Below, one piece after another: positions 62,268 through 64,000 of a DNA stretch of 64,000 nucleotides; position 1 is the stretch's first letter; each line of letters starts with the position of its first letter. The stretch covers positions 1,922,001 to 1,986,000 of the forward strand of contig JAGFMI010000003.1 in NCBI GenBank assembly GCA_021030905.1, in the 5' to 3' direction. Source of the stretch: Pyrenula massariospora (lineage: Eukaryota; Ascomycota; Eurotiomycetes; Pyrenulales; Pyrenulaceae). The position numbers were made by a program, and so were the translations under genes. The notes below the pieces were generated by a model. The model was given only the letters and a program-made list of their open reading frames with translations. It was not told the DNA's origin and did not search any database.

Positions 62268-64000
62268 GGTGGCGGTCTTCGAAAACCTCATAAATAACTT
62301 TGAATGTGGATGTCATGGTATTAGAGGGGCCTGGAGGCTATGCGAACGCCTTGAAATTCAAGCTCGCGAAAAAGGAAGCTCTCGAACAGATTTGTTGGTC
62401 ATTTATGATGCAGATTTGTAGCCGTTCGAGCTTATACTACAGAAACAGCTAAGGGAAAGAGCAATAGATACAGCCTGGAGCCTTCATTGATGTGTCCATA
62501 AGCGCATTTGTAGCTCCCCTACCAATTTCATCTTCGGATTGCCGTTATATCGAGATATGCAAAGCAAATTTCCATCACGTCAGTCCACAGCACATCTAAA
62601 AGTGATCGTGAACTAGTAGCCGCAGAGAAGTATCTGAGTTAGTATCAAGGAACCTTCGCCAGAGAGGGATAACGTGTGATATCCACTGAAGCTAGTAGAG
62701 ACTAAATAACCATGTCGGTCAGATCTCCTATGAACTGAGGCTGATCTACTGCTGTATTGTAACCTTTCGATTGTGCCTCCTTTAAGAACTTCCATATTGA
62801 GCCAACTCGATGCAAAAGTCTACATCTCGCCACGTCTTCTTTAAATATACCCAATTATGATCCTGTCTATTGCTTTGACATTTTCAATCTCGTCGTATTC
62901 ATATGTCTGATTGTAACTATTTAAGGAGAACAGTGATTCATGGATATTAAATGCTCATCATTGCTCAGCCTCACAAAATTTTCCTTCAAAGATAATACTT
63001 ACATGATCTTCGATACCGTAAGGTTCTAAAGTCTCATTATTAAATTTGGTCGTATCTCTTGTAGACGGACTTCTTCACTAAATGATCCAACGAGGCTTAT
63101 TCTCTTCACTATGAGTTATCCTGGTGCTATTTCGTTCGCTATGCCTAGTCCTGATCACCTGTTTGTGACCAATAGTCGTCGGCGCAAAAGAAAATCAATA
63201 ATATGAAACGAGGTGACATTCGAGGCTCGACAAAAGCTTGAAGAAAGAGGGATGACAATGATCTCTCGGAAGAACAGCGATGAGTAGAATTGTTAGAGAA
63301 CTTTTAGCAAGGAACAGAGCGAAAAGCAAGATTTAGAACAAATCTCGTGGAAGGTTGGAGCTCTCAAGTATTCAAAATTCTAGTGATCTCCAATGTCCAT
63401 GACTATTTGGTTTCTATTCAAGTCGACAAGTTTCTTAGCTCTTGATTTTCTCGTATTGAGTTTGATGTAAACCATTTATTAAGTACCTTAGCACGCTTAG
63501 TTCCGAGGCAGGACTGTCGGGAGGTACTTCGGCCTCGGTAGATTCTCGGAATCCCCAGACTTGGCGTAGATCTTCTTCGCAATTCGTGTCCAGTTGGAAG
63601 CTCTTCGCACTAGTTAGAGCCTCACTTGGAAACTTACAGACTCTACTATCCTTAGGCCAAGCTCCAAGAACTCTTCAAAGAGACGCGCCTTAGTGATGCG
63701 TTTTGACCAATCCCACAACCGATAATGGCCATGATGCCTAGCTCTTCGAGTGGTGGACCTTACATTGACCATGACGACCCTACCATTGAGTCAGACTTGA
63801 TCGAACCAGATGAAGGTAGTGATCGAACTGGACGTAACTCGCGCGGTACTAAAAAAGGACTATAGAAAATGAAGCCAACGATCCCGTCCACCTCACGTCC
63901 GATCGGACGCCCTTGACGGGGAACATTCAGGGCTCGCGAAATCCTATTTCTCAAAATTATCTCACATCATCAATCCCCGGGGAAGATAGAAGAGCACCGC
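62268..64000. other. Gene-poor, AT-rich right edge
   Basis: No supported gene over 1.7 kb. Near the edge an ATG at 63725 opens 45 codons (MAMMPSSSSGGPYIDHDD, acidic) ending in TAG, which could be a first exon of a gene running out of the window, but no donor or partner exon is convincing. No repeats or RNA genes seen. Confidence 0.35.

Noticed and set aside
1-64000. CRISPR arrays, prophage, insertion sequences, bacterial promoters or operons
   Set aside because: None seen; gene structure, introns and gene families are those of a fungal nuclear genome.

Overview
The window is nuclear DNA of a filamentous ascomycete (Pezizomycotina); I cannot name the genus. The basis is about 26 spliced or intronless protein genes with short introns (mostly 45-130 bp, GT-AG with CTAAC/CTGAC-like branch sites), fungal-specific families (Zn2Cys6 regulators, Clr5, RTA1, a single-polypeptide FOX2, BBC1), and a lone dispersed 5S rRNA gene. 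There is no operon, CRISPR array or prophage. Genes sit head-to-head or tail-to-tail on both strands. Coordinates give the full CDS span including introns; exon joins are in the evidence and were checked for frame by hand.

Left part (1-21 kb): GET1, a small secreted cysteine-rich (CS-alpha-beta-like) peptide precursor, a PY-motif protein, the 5S rRNA gene, a peroxisomal enoyl-CoA isomerase/hydratase-like protein, Zn2Cys6 regulator 1, RTA1-like protein 1, a UBE2S-like ubiquitin-conjugating enzyme, Zn2Cys6 regulator 2, a class-1 dihydroorotate dehydrogenase and a Clr5-domain protein.

Middle (21-43 kb): a 3-kb gene-poor stretch, then a dense housekeeping block: COA4 (a tiny four-exon Cx9C protein), biotin-protein ligase, MGM101, a REEP/TB2-DP1-HVA22 protein, a TANGO2/NRDE protein, a beta-adaptin without appendage domain, EMC4, RTR1/RPAP2, the SH3 protein BBC1 and a membrane RING-H2 ubiquitin ligase.

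Right part (43-64 kb): a gene-poor stretch, RTA1-like protein 2, Zn2Cys6 regulator 3, a small Ser/Thr-rich protein with a GPI-like tail, a TDA10/glycerate-kinase-like P-loop kinase, FOX2 (peroxisomal beta-oxidation), an RNF216-type RBR ligase, and a head-to-head pair of a Ctr copper transporter and a ferric/cupric reductase. The last 1.7 kb holds no gene I can support.

Three functional groupings stand out. (1) The CTR/FRE pair shares a 1-kb promoter with a cluster of TGAGCA-type motifs resembling Mac1 copper-sensing sites, so it looks like a copper-uptake module. (2) FOX2 and the isomerase both carry peroxisomal C-termini (SKL, AKI), and both have CCGAGG (FarA/FarB-type) motifs about 250 bp upstream. 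(3) Three Zn2Cys6 regulators of one subfamily and two RTA1 proteins are interspersed in 40 kb. The most unexplained signal is a coding-strand switch from C-ending to G-ending codons near the 3' end of many genes.
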